Positions 1-6,589 of a stretch of 10,490 nucleotides of DNA are shown in pieces. Below the pieces are notes generated by a model that was not told the DNA's origin, searched no databases, and saw only the letters and a program-made list of their open reading frames with translations. A program made the position numbers and the translations under genes. The first letter of the stretch is position 1. Each line of letters begins with the position of its first letter. Source of the DNA: an uncultured Alistipes sp. (GTDB lineage Bacteria; Bacteroidota; Bacteroidia; Bacteroidales; Rikenellaceae); NCBI GenBank assembly GCA_947174575.1, contig CAMWJM010000021.1:1-10490 (forward strand), given 5' to 3'.

Positions 1-1841
1 GTATAGATCGTGTCGTAAAAGCGCCACGACGCGACGGGCGCCACGGCGATCGCCAGCTTGAACAAGCCCTGTCCTTTGAGCGCGCAGCTCAACGCCATGA
101 ACCCGCCGTACGACCAGCCGTAGATGCCGATGCGGCCGGCGTCGATCCACGGCTGCGCAGCCATGTACCGGGCCAGCGAGAGTTGATCCTCGACTTCCAG
201 CGCCCCCAGGCGCCCGTAGGTCTGCTTCTTGAACCGCTCGCCGCGGAATCCCGTGCCGCGACCGTCGGCCGCGACCACGACATAGCCCTTGTCGACCAGC
301 GCATCCTCCCAATCGAGCGACCAGCGGTCGGCCACGGTCTGCGACCCCGGGCCGGAATACTGCGTGAGCAGCACGGGATAGCGCTTCGCCGGATCGAAGT
401 CGCGCGGCCGCACGATGTAGGCGTTGAGCGTGTCGCCGCGCTCGGTGGCGAACGTGAAAAACGCCTTTGCCGGACGCCCCGATGCGGCCAGCTCCTGCTG
501 CAATTCGGTGCTCTCCGCCAGCGTGCGGACGGGCACCCCCTCGCCGGTGCAGACTTCGATGCGGTTGGGCACGGAGGCCGATGAAAACGTCGAAATGTAG
601 TATTTCATATCTTTGCCCGGCGCCACGGTGTAGTAGCCCTCGCCCGAAGTGAGGCGACGCTTGTTCTTGCCGTTCAGCCCCACGCTGTAGAGGTTGCGGC
701 GCAGAGGCGAAGTCTCGGTCGAGAGATACCACACCCGCTTGGGCGTGACGCCCACGACCTCGGTCACCTCCCACGGCCCCCGGGTGATCGGGGCGATCAG
801 ACCGCCGCGGACGCTGTAGAGATAGAGGTGCATGAAGCCGGTGTGGCTCTCTTGGCGGACAAGGAACCGGTCTTTGTCGATGAACGTGACGGTGCGGTCG
901 TCGACCCGCTCGACATATTGCTGCGCCCGCTCCTCGTAGATCGTGCGCTGCGCACCGTGGGGTTCGCAGAGGATCACTTCGAAAGTGTTCTGCCGCCGGT
1001 TGAGACGATGGAACCACAGCCGCCCGTCGGGCGCGAAGCCGATGCGGGGGATATACTGGTCGGTCTCGGCCCCGGTGTCGATGCGCTCGGTCTGCCCCGT
1101 GGCGAGGTCGACCACGAAGAGCTGCACCGTGGAGTTGGTCTCCCCGGCCTTGGGGTATTTGAACGCGAAGACCTCGGGATGCAGCTTGCCGCCGAAGCGC
1201 ATCATCTGCGTCATCGGCACCTCGCGTTCGTCGAAACGCAGGTAGGCCAGCCGCTGCCCGTCGGGCGAAAAAGCGTAGGCCTGCGTCGTGCCGAACTCCT
1301 CCTCGTAGACCCAGTCGGTGGTGCCGTTGATGACGGCGTTCCACTCGCCGTCGAAAGTAAGCCGTTTCGTATGGCCGGACTGCAAGTCGTAGAGATACAA
1401 GTCGTTCCGATCCGAGTAGACGATCGATTTGCCGTCGGGCGAGAACGAAGCGTCGCGCGGAGCGACGGCGTCGGACAGAATCGGACGCAGGGTTTTGCCG
1501 TCGGAGAGGAAATAGCTCGTGGTGTAAGAGCGGCGGTAGATGGGCGTGCGGCCCGAAGCCGCGAGGATGCTCTGCTCGTCGGGCGAAAAGGCATAGTCGA
1601 CGAGTGCGAAGCCGACGGGCGGCGTCGGCAACAGCGACATCGGCGGCTCGTCGACGGCATAGGCATACCGCACGATGTCGTTCCCCTCGACGACGGTATA
1701 GTGTTCGCCGTCGTTCATCGAACGGACACCGGCCACGCGTTCGTTCAAAGCCCGCAGCCGGGCGATCGCGGCATACTCGTTCTGCGCGAAAGCCGCCAGA
1801 CAGAGGCTGGCGGCGAAAAGGGTGAAAACCGATTTTTTCAT
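1..1841 (-). CDS. Dipeptidyl peptidase IV, S9B family, secreted (3' end beyond window)
   Basis: Serine exopeptidase that removes N-terminal dipeptides, usually Xaa-Pro, in the periplasm. I read 613 codons from the ATG at 1841; the frame runs open to the window edge, so the C-terminus is missing. Residues 1-19 form a signal peptide (KK start, hydrophobic core, probable cut after AFA). The middle is a beta-propeller with repeated F-(S/A)-P-D-(G/E) blades. DWVYEEEF at 176-183 is the DPP IV glutamate motif whose acidic residues hold the substrate N-terminus; it separates this enzyme from ordinary prolyl oligopeptidase. The alpha/beta-hydrolase domain shows GWSYGGFMAL with nucleophile Ser577. The catalytic Asp and His should lie in the roughly 110 residues beyond position 1. 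No clean -7/-33 promoter is visible upstream. The family is certain; the substrate is inferred from the motif. Confidence 0.93.
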   Translation of the reverse strand, partial: MKKSVFTLFAASLCLAAFAQNEYAAIARLRALNERVAGVRSMNDGEHYTVVEGNDIVRYAYAVDEPPMSLLPTPPVGFALVDYAFSPDEQSILAASGRTPIYRRSYTTSYFLSDGKTLRPILSDAVAPRDASFSPDGKSIVYSDRNDLYLYDLQSGHTKRLTFDGEWNAVINGTTDWVYEEEFGTTQAYAFSPDGQRLAYLRFDEREVPMTQMMRFGGKLHPEVFAFKYPKAGETNSTVQLFVVDLATGQTERIDTGAETDQYIPRIGFAPDGRLWFHRLNRRQNTFEVILCEPHGAQRTIYEERAQQYVERVDDRTVTFIDKDRFLVRQESHTGFMHLYLYSVRGGLIAPITRGPWEVTEVVGVTPKRVWYLSTETSPLRRNLYSVGLNGKNKRRLTSGEGYYTVAPGKDMKYYISTFSSASVPNRIEVCTGEGVPVRTLAESTELQQELAASGRPAKAFFTFATERGDTLNAYIVRPRDFDPAKRYPVLLTQYSGPGSQTVADRWSLDWEDALVDKGYVVVAADGRGTGFRGERFKKQTYGRLGALEVEDQLSLARYMAAQPWIDAGRIGIYGWSYGGFMALSCALKGQGLFKLAIAVAPVASWRFYDTIY

Positions 1842-1914
1842 AACAGCAACAAACGCTCTATAGGATTATAGACAGAAACCGCCTCTGTCCATTCCATTCG
1901 GGCAATAGCCCTTG

Positions 1915-1984
1915 CCGCAGCCTGCGGAGCACGCTTGCGGGCCTCCGCCGGGGGAGGCTGCGGCCCGCACGGCTCCCGGAGCCG
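1915..1984. repeat. Cluster of GC-rich hairpins
   Basis: Three inverted repeats lie within 70 nt. The first pairs CCGCA (1915-1919) with TGCGG (1923-1927). The second pairs GCCTCC (1941-1946) with GGAGGC (1953-1958); an alternative outer pairing is GCGGGCC (1937-1943) with GGCCCGC (1962-1968). The third pairs CGGCTC (1970-1975) with GAGCCG (1979-1984). None is followed by a T-run on either strand, so a simple intrinsic terminator is unlikely. Possible roles are a REP-like intergenic repeat or structured 5'/3' UTR RNA. Only the symmetry is seen; the role is open. Confidence 0.5.
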
Positions 1985-2010
1985 CACAAGATGCAAAAAT
2001 TCTATCGGGC

Positions 2011-2049
2011 AAGAAACCGAACGGCGATTCTTTTCGGGCAGGGTTTCTT
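2011..2049 (-). other. 8-bp inverted repeat downstream of the 228-aa gene
   Basis: AAGAAACC (2011-2018) and GGTTTCTT (2042-2049) are perfect reverse complements around a 23-nt loop. They start 6 nt past the stop codon of the minus-strand gene. A T-run on the minus strand (plus-strand A-run at 1995-1999) lies 11 nt further on, too far for a textbook intrinsic terminator. It could be a weak terminator or a 3'-end stabilising stem. Confidence 0.35.
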
Positions 2050-2054
2050 TCTAT

Positions 2055-2741
2055 CTATATGTCTTTCGTATCGAATTCGTAGCCCAGGCGTTTGCCGGTC
2101 ACGAACTTGGAGTTGTCCATCTTGGTGTTGAACTGGTCGACCGTCACCCGGGCCGAGAGGGCGTAAGGCGCCGTGAGCGGGTCGAAGTCCAGGGCGAAAG
2201 CTATGGCCTCTTCGAGCACCGTCACCAAGGCGTCGCGGCCGATCTCGGCGCTGCCGAATGCCTCGGGGCGCACCGAACTCTGACCCTTGCCCTCGACGAA
2301 GTAGCGGCGGTCGCGGTTGATGAAGAGCCGCCCGATCAAATAGCCCTCGTCGGCATTGCGGTTGAACTTGAATGAGTCGGAGAGGAAGTTGTAGATGTGG
2401 ATCACGCCGCAATAGGCGTTCTCCGGATCGGCCTCGACATAGGACGTGCGGCGCACGGGATGCTGTGCGTCGAAGTCGAAGACGTCGGTGTGCATCTGGA
2501 AGATCAGCAGGTCGTTGGCCACCTGCAGCTGCGCCTCGAACTTGCCCCGGTCGCGGTACTCGATCCGCACGCGGCGGTCGAGCCGCCCTTCGAGCTGGTC
2601 GTCCAGCTCCGAGGCCATTTCCAAAAGAGTCTCTTTCAAAAGGTTGAACGCGGCGAACGTGTTGTCGAAAACGTGTTGTTTCAACGTCGACTTGCGGATC
2701 ACGGTTTCGAGAATCCGCGCTCTGGAGGAAGTGACTTCCAT
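2055..2741 (-). CDS. Conserved Bacteroidota protein of unknown function, 228 aa
   Basis: I recall similar proteins in Bacteroides genomes annotated only as conserved hypothetical, and I know no function. The 228-aa product has no signal peptide and no obvious membrane segment, so it is probably cytoplasmic. The N-terminal 55 residues look helical and charged. They are followed by an alternating, beta-rich stretch, including RRVRIEYRDRGKFEAQL (56-72), LLIFQMHTDVFDFD (78-91) and GYLIGRLFINRDRRYFVEGK (133-152). A further helix runs at about 170-186, and the tail has TGKRLGYEFD (215-224). The start at 2741 gives MEVTSSRARILETVI and follows the glucosaminidase stop by 48 nt with no visible promoter, so the two genes are probably cotranscribed. 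Reading frame and codon use are steady throughout. A role linked to the cell wall would be guilt by association only. Confidence 0.82.
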   Translation of the reverse strand: MEVTSSRARILETVIRKSTLKQHVFDNTFAAFNLLKETLLEMASELDDQLEGRLDRRVRIEYRDRGKFEAQLQVANDLLIFQMHTDVFDFDAQHPVRRTSYVEADPENAYCGVIHIYNFLSDSFKFNRNADEGYLIGRLFINRDRRYFVEGKGQSSVRPEAFGSAEIGRDALVTVLEEAIAFALDFDPLTAPYALSARVTVDQFNTKMDNSKFVTGKRLGYEFDTKDI

Positions 2742-2789
2742 AAATTCAGTAGTTTGACGATCCTGCGCCGTCCCGGTCGGGGAGGAGCG

Positions 2790-3800
2790 TTATTTGATCC
2801 GTATTTCCCGGCCCGATTCGAGGGGTGCGCCCCGCTTCAGGCGGTTGAGTTTTTCGAGCGAACGGGCGCGGATGGCATAGGACTGGCCCACGCTCCGGGC
2901 CGTCTCGCCGTCGCGGCAGATGTGCTGCCGGGCGTTACCGCCCCAGCCCGTCTTCTTGCGCTCGATGTAAACCGCCTCGCCGGTCGAGGGCTGCACGCGA
3001 CGGCCGCTCTTCAGGTCGTTGAACTTGCGCAGGTTGCCGGCCGAGATGCGGAACGTACGGCCCAGGCTCTCGAACGTGTCGCCCTCCTTGGCCAGCACAT
3101 AGTGCACGCCGTTGGTCGCATAGACGTTGTAGCCCTCGTGGGCGTTGATCGTCACGCGATAATCGTCCGGATCGAAGAGCGTGCCCCGGTCGCTCACGGT
3201 GCTCTGCGACGCGAACCACTCGTCGGGGTCGTTCTTGCCGCCGACGCCCGAAGCATAGAGCCGCTCGCCGTCGGGCCGGTCGAGCAGATAGAGTTTGTAG
3301 GTCTCGATCAGGAGCACCAGCCGCTGCGCATAGTCGGGCGCCGTGGCATAGCCGGCGGCTTTCAGACCGCGCGCCCAGCTCTTGTAGTCGGTCGCCGAGT
3401 AGGCGAACAGCGAATCGTAGCGGGGCTGCGTGTCGAGGAACACGGCGTGGTCGTGGTACGAGGCCTCGACCGACTCGTAGGCGCGGAAACATTCGCCCGC
3501 CTCGTCGTCGTCGTGATAGACCGCCGGGCCGGTCCAGTTGCGCTTGCACTTGATGCCGAAATGGTTGTTGGATTCGAGCGACAGGCGGCTGTTGCCGCTG
3601 TCGGATTCGAGGATGCCCTGGGCCATGGTGATGCTGGCCGGGATGCCGTAGCGCTCCATCTGGAGCACGGCGATCGACTTGTAGCGGTCGATATACTCCT
3701 CGCGCGTCATGCGCGATGCACGGCGGCTCTGCGCCCCGGCCGATGCGGCTGCCGAGAGCAGGATTCCCGCGAGCAGTATTGCAGTTCTGGAAAAAATCAT
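2790..3800 (-). CDS. Secreted glucosaminidase (GH73-type) with two LysM domains
   Basis: Predicted peptidoglycan hydrolase that cuts glycan strands, probably between N-acetylglucosamine and N-acetylmuramic acid, in the periplasm. I chose the ATG at 3800 (336 aa). It places a signal peptide at residues 1-23 (hydrophobic core ILLAGILLSAAASAGA), while a longer TTG-started version would put charged residues before it and would begin upstream of the likely transcription start. The catalytic domain spans about 31-175. SITMAQGILESDSGNSRLS contains the likely catalytic Glu65, and NNHFGIKC (78-85) and GYATAPDYAQR (150-160) are typical of FlgJ-like glucosaminidases. Two C-terminal LysM repeats lie at about 232-279 and 291-335; they should bind N-acetylglucosamine-containing glycan. 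It is the first gene of a probable two-gene minus-strand unit with the 228-aa unknown. The exact bond cleaved is inferred from the family. Confidence 0.9.
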   Translation of the reverse strand: MIFSRTAILLAGILLSAAASAGAQSRRASRMTREEYIDRYKSIAVLQMERYGIPASITMAQGILESDSGNSRLSLESNNHFGIKCKRNWTGPAVYHDDDEAGECFRAYESVEASYHDHAVFLDTQPRYDSLFAYSATDYKSWARGLKAAGYATAPDYAQRLVLLIETYKLYLLDRPDGERLYASGVGGKNDPDEWFASQSTVSDRGTLFDPDDYRVTINAHEGYNVYATNGVHYVLAKEGDTFESLGRTFRISAGNLRKFNDLKSGRRVQPSTGEAVYIERKKTGWGGNARQHICRDGETARSVGQSYAIRARSLEKLNRLKRGAPLESGREIRIK

Positions 3801-3808
3801 TATCTTTG
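3779..3808 (+). promoter_or_regulatory. Bacteroidota-type promoter for the DUF4254-GT9 pair
   Basis: TTG at 3779-3781, a 19-nt spacer, then TATCTTTG at 3801-3808, which fits the TAnnTTTG -7 consensus. Transcription would start near 3815, giving a leader of about 60 nt before the ATG at 3875. The promoter overlaps the first codons of the opposing glucosaminidase gene. Confidence 0.6.
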
Positions 3809-3824
3809 TTTTGAGTTTACCCAA

Positions 3825-3855
3825 CAAAGGTATGATTTTCCTGCGAAAATCACAA
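3825..3855 (-). promoter_or_regulatory. Bacteroidota-type promoter for the glucosaminidase gene
   Basis: Read on the minus strand: TTG at 3855-3853, a 20-nt spacer, then TACCTTTG at 3832-3825, matching TAnnTTTG. Transcription would begin near 3819, leaving a leader of about 19 nt before the ATG at 3800. It lies downstream of, and faces, the plus-strand promoter at 3779-3808. Confidence 0.6.
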
Positions 3856-3874
3856 CATTAAAACCTATCGAACT

Positions 3875-4477
3875 ATGTTTACCCAGCATGCGAACGCGAT
3901 TTTCAGCCGTGCGATCGACGACTATCATCGGTGGGACGATGTGGATCGCCCGCTCGAAAATCCCTACGAGCCGGGCACGCTCGACCGACTGCTTTACCAC
4001 AAGTGTTGGATCGACACGGTGCAATGGCACCTGGAAGACATCATCCGCAACCCCGAGATCGACCCGGCCGAAGCCCTGAAGATCAAGCGCCGGATCGACT
4101 CGTCGAACCAGGAGCGCACCGACATGGTGGAATATGTCGACTCCTATCTGCTCGACAAATACAAGGAGGTCGTGCCGGCTCCCGACGCCCGGCTCAACAC
4201 CGAGACCCCGGCGTGGGCCGTCGACCGGCTCTCGATTCTGGCCCTGAAGCTCTACCACATGGCCCGCGAGACCGAGCGCACGGACGTCGACGAGGCCCAC
4301 CGCGCCGCATGCCGGCAGAAACTCGACGTGCTGCGCCTGCAGCAGGCCGACCTGTCGCAGGCCATCGAAGAGCTGATCGAAGACATCGAAGCGGGTCGCA
4401 AGTTCATGAAGACCTACAAGCAGATGAAGATGTACAACGATCCGGCGCTCAATCCGGTGCTCTATGGCAAAAAATAG
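3875..4477 (+). CDS. DUF4254 family protein
   Basis: This 200-aa soluble, predominantly helical protein has no signal peptide, so it is probably cytoplasmic. The family has no function that I know of; in Bacteroidota it is commonly found beside GT9 glycosyltransferases, as here. Blocks that look constrained are LYHKCWIDTVQWHLEDIIR (40-58), with His42, His52, Glu54 and Asp55; IDSSNQERTDMVEYVD (74-89); and NTETPAWAVDRLSILALK (108-125). The last third (about 140-190) is probably a long coiled helix. The spacing of His, Glu and Asp resembles a metal-binding helical bundle, but that is inference. The start at 3875 follows the promoter at 3779-3808. The 3' end overlaps the GT9 gene by 14 nt, which suggests translational coupling and a joint role in surface glycan synthesis. 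Confidence 0.9.
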   Translation: MFTQHANAIFSRAIDDYHRWDDVDRPLENPYEPGTLDRLLYHKCWIDTVQWHLEDIIRNPEIDPAEALKIKRRIDSSNQERTDMVEYVDSYLLDKYKEVVPAPDARLNTETPAWAVDRLSILALKLYHMARETERTDVDEAHRAACRQKLDVLRLQQADLSQAIEELIEDIEAGRKFMKTYKQMKMYNDPALNPVLYGKK

Positions 4478-5492
4478 GCCCCTGCCGACCCACCTGCTGG
4501 TGGTGCGCACCTCGGCGCTGGGCGACGTGGCGATGGTGCCGCATGCGTTGCGCGCACTGCGTGCGGCCTATCCGGCGCTGCGCATCACCGTGGCCGTGCC
4601 GCCCGTGTGCCGGCCCTTCTTTGAGGGGCTGGAGGTCGAGTTTCTCGACACCGACACCAAGGGCCGCCACCACTCGCTGCTGGGGATGTGGCGCTTGGCT
4701 CGCGAGGCCCGGCGCATGGGCATCGACGCCGTGGCCGACATACACGGAGTGATGCGCTCGGAGGCGTTCCGCTACATCATGCACCTGCACGGCATTCCCA
4801 TAGCCCGCATCCGCAAGGAGCACGCCGAAAAACGGCAGTTCATCCGCCGGGGCGGAGCCGCCTCGGCCCCGCTGCGGCACACCGTGCTGCGCTACTGCGA
4901 CGTCTTCCGACGCCTGGGATTCGAATTCGACGACCCCACGCCGCCCGTGCGTCGCGAACGACCCAATCCGATGGGCGAGAAACAAGGGCGCTGGATCGGC
5001 TTCGCGCCTTTCTCGGCCCAAATCGGCAAGGCCTACCCCATCGACCTGGCACGCGAGGCGGTGCGACTGCTCTCCTCGCGCCACGACCGCATCTTCATCC
5101 ACGGCGGCAAAGGCATCGAAGCCGAATTCGCGGCCGAAATGGAGCGGCGCTACCCCAACGTCACGGCGGTACACGGACGTCTCGACCTGGCGGGCGAAAT
5201 GGACTTGATCGCCAACCTGGACTGTATCGTGTCGATGGATTCGCTGGTCATGCACCTCGCCTCGCTCGTGGTCGCGCCCGTGGTATCGATATGGGGCGCC
5301 ACACACCCCGGACTGGGATTCATGGGCTGGGGCTGCGATCCGCAACATGCGATCCAGGCCTCCATGGCCTGCCGCCCCTGCTCGACCTACGGCGCCAAGC
5401 CCTGCCGCTATGGCGACTACCGGTGTCTGCGGGCCGTCTCGCCGCAAATGATCGTAGAGCAAGTGGGCAAAATCGTAGGAACGGGCAAATAA
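4464..5492 (+). CDS. Glycosyltransferase family 9, heptosyltransferase-like
   Basis: Predicted GT-B fold enzyme of the ADP-heptose:LPS heptosyltransferase family (CAZy GT9), 342 aa, a normal length for the group. It would add a sugar to lipopolysaccharide core or another surface glycan on the inner face of the cytoplasmic membrane. The N-terminal strand LLVVRTSALGDVAM (11-24) is the family signature; Asp21 sits where WaaC has its catalytic aspartate. The donor-binding half has WIGFAPFSAQIGKAYP (177-192), FIHGGKG (211-217) and MDSLVMHLASL (258-268), followed by VSIWGATHPG (274-283). A four-cysteine tail (Cys303, 306, 314, 321) might form a structural or metal-binding loop. The ATG at 4464 lies inside the last codons of the DUF4254 gene, in another frame. 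The true donor sugar cannot be told from sequence, so no waa symbol is given. Confidence 0.9.
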   Translation: MAKNRPLPTHLLVVRTSALGDVAMVPHALRALRAAYPALRITVAVPPVCRPFFEGLEVEFLDTDTKGRHHSLLGMWRLAREARRMGIDAVADIHGVMRSEAFRYIMHLHGIPIARIRKEHAEKRQFIRRGGAASAPLRHTVLRYCDVFRRLGFEFDDPTPPVRRERPNPMGEKQGRWIGFAPFSAQIGKAYPIDLAREAVRLLSSRHDRIFIHGGKGIEAEFAAEMERRYPNVTAVHGRLDLAGEMDLIANLDCIVSMDSLVMHLASLVVAPVVSIWGATHPGLGFMGWGCDPQHAIQASMACRPCSTYGAKPCRYGDYRCLRAVSPQMIVEQVGKIVGTGK

Positions 5493-5688
5493 CAACGCCG
5501 ACCACGCCCTATACCCTACCCACCGGGCGCAAACTGTTTATCAATATCTAATATTAAGGGTCGTTGCGACCTGCACGACTCCGTGAGCCGCATTCCACGG
5601 CGAAAATATATGGAGATCGTTTTGCGAATCATCGAAATTCCGCCGAATCATGCGATCCGGCGGAGTATGCTGCAAAGCGATTCCTTTT
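5493..5688. other. Convergent intergenic spacer between GT9 and dapD
   Basis: This 196-nt stretch separates two genes that converge. I find no gene. A 7-bp inverted repeat (TCCGCCG at 5639-5645, CGGCGGA at 5658-5664, 12-nt loop) lies 25 nt past the dapD stop and could be a weak dapD terminator, since on the minus strand it is followed by ATTT only. GGTCG/CGACC around TTG (5559-5571) makes a small hairpin after GT9 with no T-run. A T6 run at 5685-5690 overlaps the dapD stop codon and has no clear stem before it. Confidence 0.5.
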
Positions 5689-6516
5689 TTATACCGACAC
5701 TCCGAAGTCGCGCAACGCATCGTTGAGCGACGTTTTTTTGTCGGTCGACTCCTTGCGGCGACCGATGATCAATGCACAGGTCACGCTGTATTCGCCTGCC
5801 GGGAACTGCTTGCGGTAGCTGCCCGGCACCACCACCGAGCGGGGCGGGACATAGCCTTTGTAGGTCACCGGCTCCGGCCCCGTGACGTCGACGATGTGCG
5901 TCGAACCGGTGATGACCGTATTCGACCCCAAGACCGCTTCGCGGCAGACGCGGGCGCCCTCCACCACGATCGAACGCGAGCCGATGAAACAGTTGTCCTC
6001 GACGATCACCGGCGCCGCCTGCACCGGTTCCAGCACGCCGCCGATGCCCACGCCGCCCGACAGATGGACGTGCTTGCCGATCTGGGCGCACGAACCCACC
6101 GTGGCCCACGTGTCGACCATCGTACCCGTGTCGACATAGGCGCCGATATTGACATACGACGGCATCAGAATGGCCCCCGAAGCAATGTAGGCGCCGTATC
6201 GCGCCACGGCATGCGGCACCGCGCGCACACCCAGCGCCTCGTAGTCGTGCTTGAGTTCCATCTTGTCGAACCACTCCAATTCGCCCGCCTGCATCTTGCG
6301 CATGGGCTGGATCGGGAAGTAGAGGATCACCGCTTTCTTGACCCACTCGTTGACCCGCCAGTCGCTCTGGGCCTCGTCGAGCGGCTCGGCGCAGCGCAGC
6401 AACCCCTTGTCCACCAGCTCGACCGTCTCGCGCACGGCCTGCCGCACCGCCTCGTCCTGCAACAGCGCGCGATCGTCCCACGCACGTTCGATGATCGCTT
6501 TGAGTTCTTCGTACAT
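5689..6516 (-). CDS. dapD: 2,3,4,5-tetrahydropyridine-2,6-dicarboxylate N-succinyltransferase
   Basis: Cytoplasmic enzyme of the succinylase branch of DAP/lysine synthesis. It transfers succinyl from succinyl-CoA to tetrahydrodipicolinate, giving N-succinyl-2-amino-6-oxopimelate, which feeds peptidoglycan and lysine. The 275-aa length fits the family (about 274 in E. coli). The N-terminal helical domain (1-95) includes ILYFPIQPMRKMQ (64-76). The left-handed beta-helix of hexapeptide repeats (about 103-220) contains YVNIGAYVDTGTMVDTWATV (121-140), SGGVGIGG (153-160) and FIGSRSIVVEGA (177-188). The C-terminal cap starts at YKGYVPPRSVVVPG (219-232). I chose the ATG at 6516 (MYEELKAIIERAW): it starts like known DapD proteins and lies about 18 nt past a TAACTTTG element. 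A longer start at 6546 would begin upstream of that promoter. The neighbouring plus-strand unit carries aspartate kinase, an earlier step of the same pathway. Confidence 0.96.
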   Translation of the reverse strand: MYEELKAIIERAWDDRALLQDEAVRQAVRETVELVDKGLLRCAEPLDEAQSDWRVNEWVKKAVILYFPIQPMRKMQAGELEWFDKMELKHDYEALGVRAVPHAVARYGAYIASGAILMPSYVNIGAYVDTGTMVDTWATVGSCAQIGKHVHLSGGVGIGGVLEPVQAAPVIVEDNCFIGSRSIVVEGARVCREAVLGSNTVITGSTHIVDVTGPEPVTYKGYVPPRSVVVPGSYRKQFPAGEYSVTCALIIGRRKESTDKKTSLNDALRDFGVSV

Positions 6517-6533
6517 AGCATTTATTTTACGAT

Positions 6534-6541
6534 CAAAGTTA
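6534..6541 (-). promoter_or_regulatory. -7 promoter element of dapD
   Basis: On the minus strand this reads TAACTTTG, an exact TAnnTTTG match, with its last base 17 nt before the dapD ATG at 6516, so the leader would be only about 10 nt. I see no TTG at the expected -33 distance; that region is occupied by the opposing promoter. The missing -33 lowers confidence. Confidence 0.5.
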
Positions 6542-6553
6542 CGCATTTTTTCT

Positions 6554-6561
6554 TAACTTTG
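6554..6561 (+). promoter_or_regulatory. -7 promoter element of the oligopeptidase-aspartate kinase unit
   Basis: TAACTTTG, an exact TAnnTTTG match, ends 28 nt before the ATG at 6590, so transcription would start near 6567 with a leader of about 22 nt. The -33 position lacks a TTG and instead overlaps the mirror-image element at 6534-6541. Confidence 0.55.
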
Positions 6562-6589
6562 TCTCGAATTACGCAAATACCCTTCGACG

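Larger units (their letters stand above)
1842..2054. other. Intergenic spacer between DPP IV and the 228-aa gene
   Basis: This 213-nt stretch holds no gene that I can support. It is the 5' region of the minus-strand DPP IV gene and the 3' region of the minus-strand gene ending at 2055. Its content is a GC-rich block of nested inverted repeats (1915-1984) and an 8-bp inverted repeat (2011-2049), described separately. I see no good TAnnTTTG promoter for the DPP IV gene. Either its promoter diverges from consensus or it is read through from upstream. Confidence 0.6.

Noticed and set aside
828..1871. 347-codon plus-strand frame opposite DPP IV
   Set aside because: The minus strand encodes an unbroken DPP IV with signal peptide, DWVYEEEF and GWSYGG. 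The plus frame is a shadow.
2397..4079. 560-codon open frame on the plus strand opposite the 228-aa and glucosaminidase genes
   Set aside because: It runs across two minus-strand genes, their spacer and the start of DUF4254. Its product is a His/Arg/Val-rich shadow with no domain.
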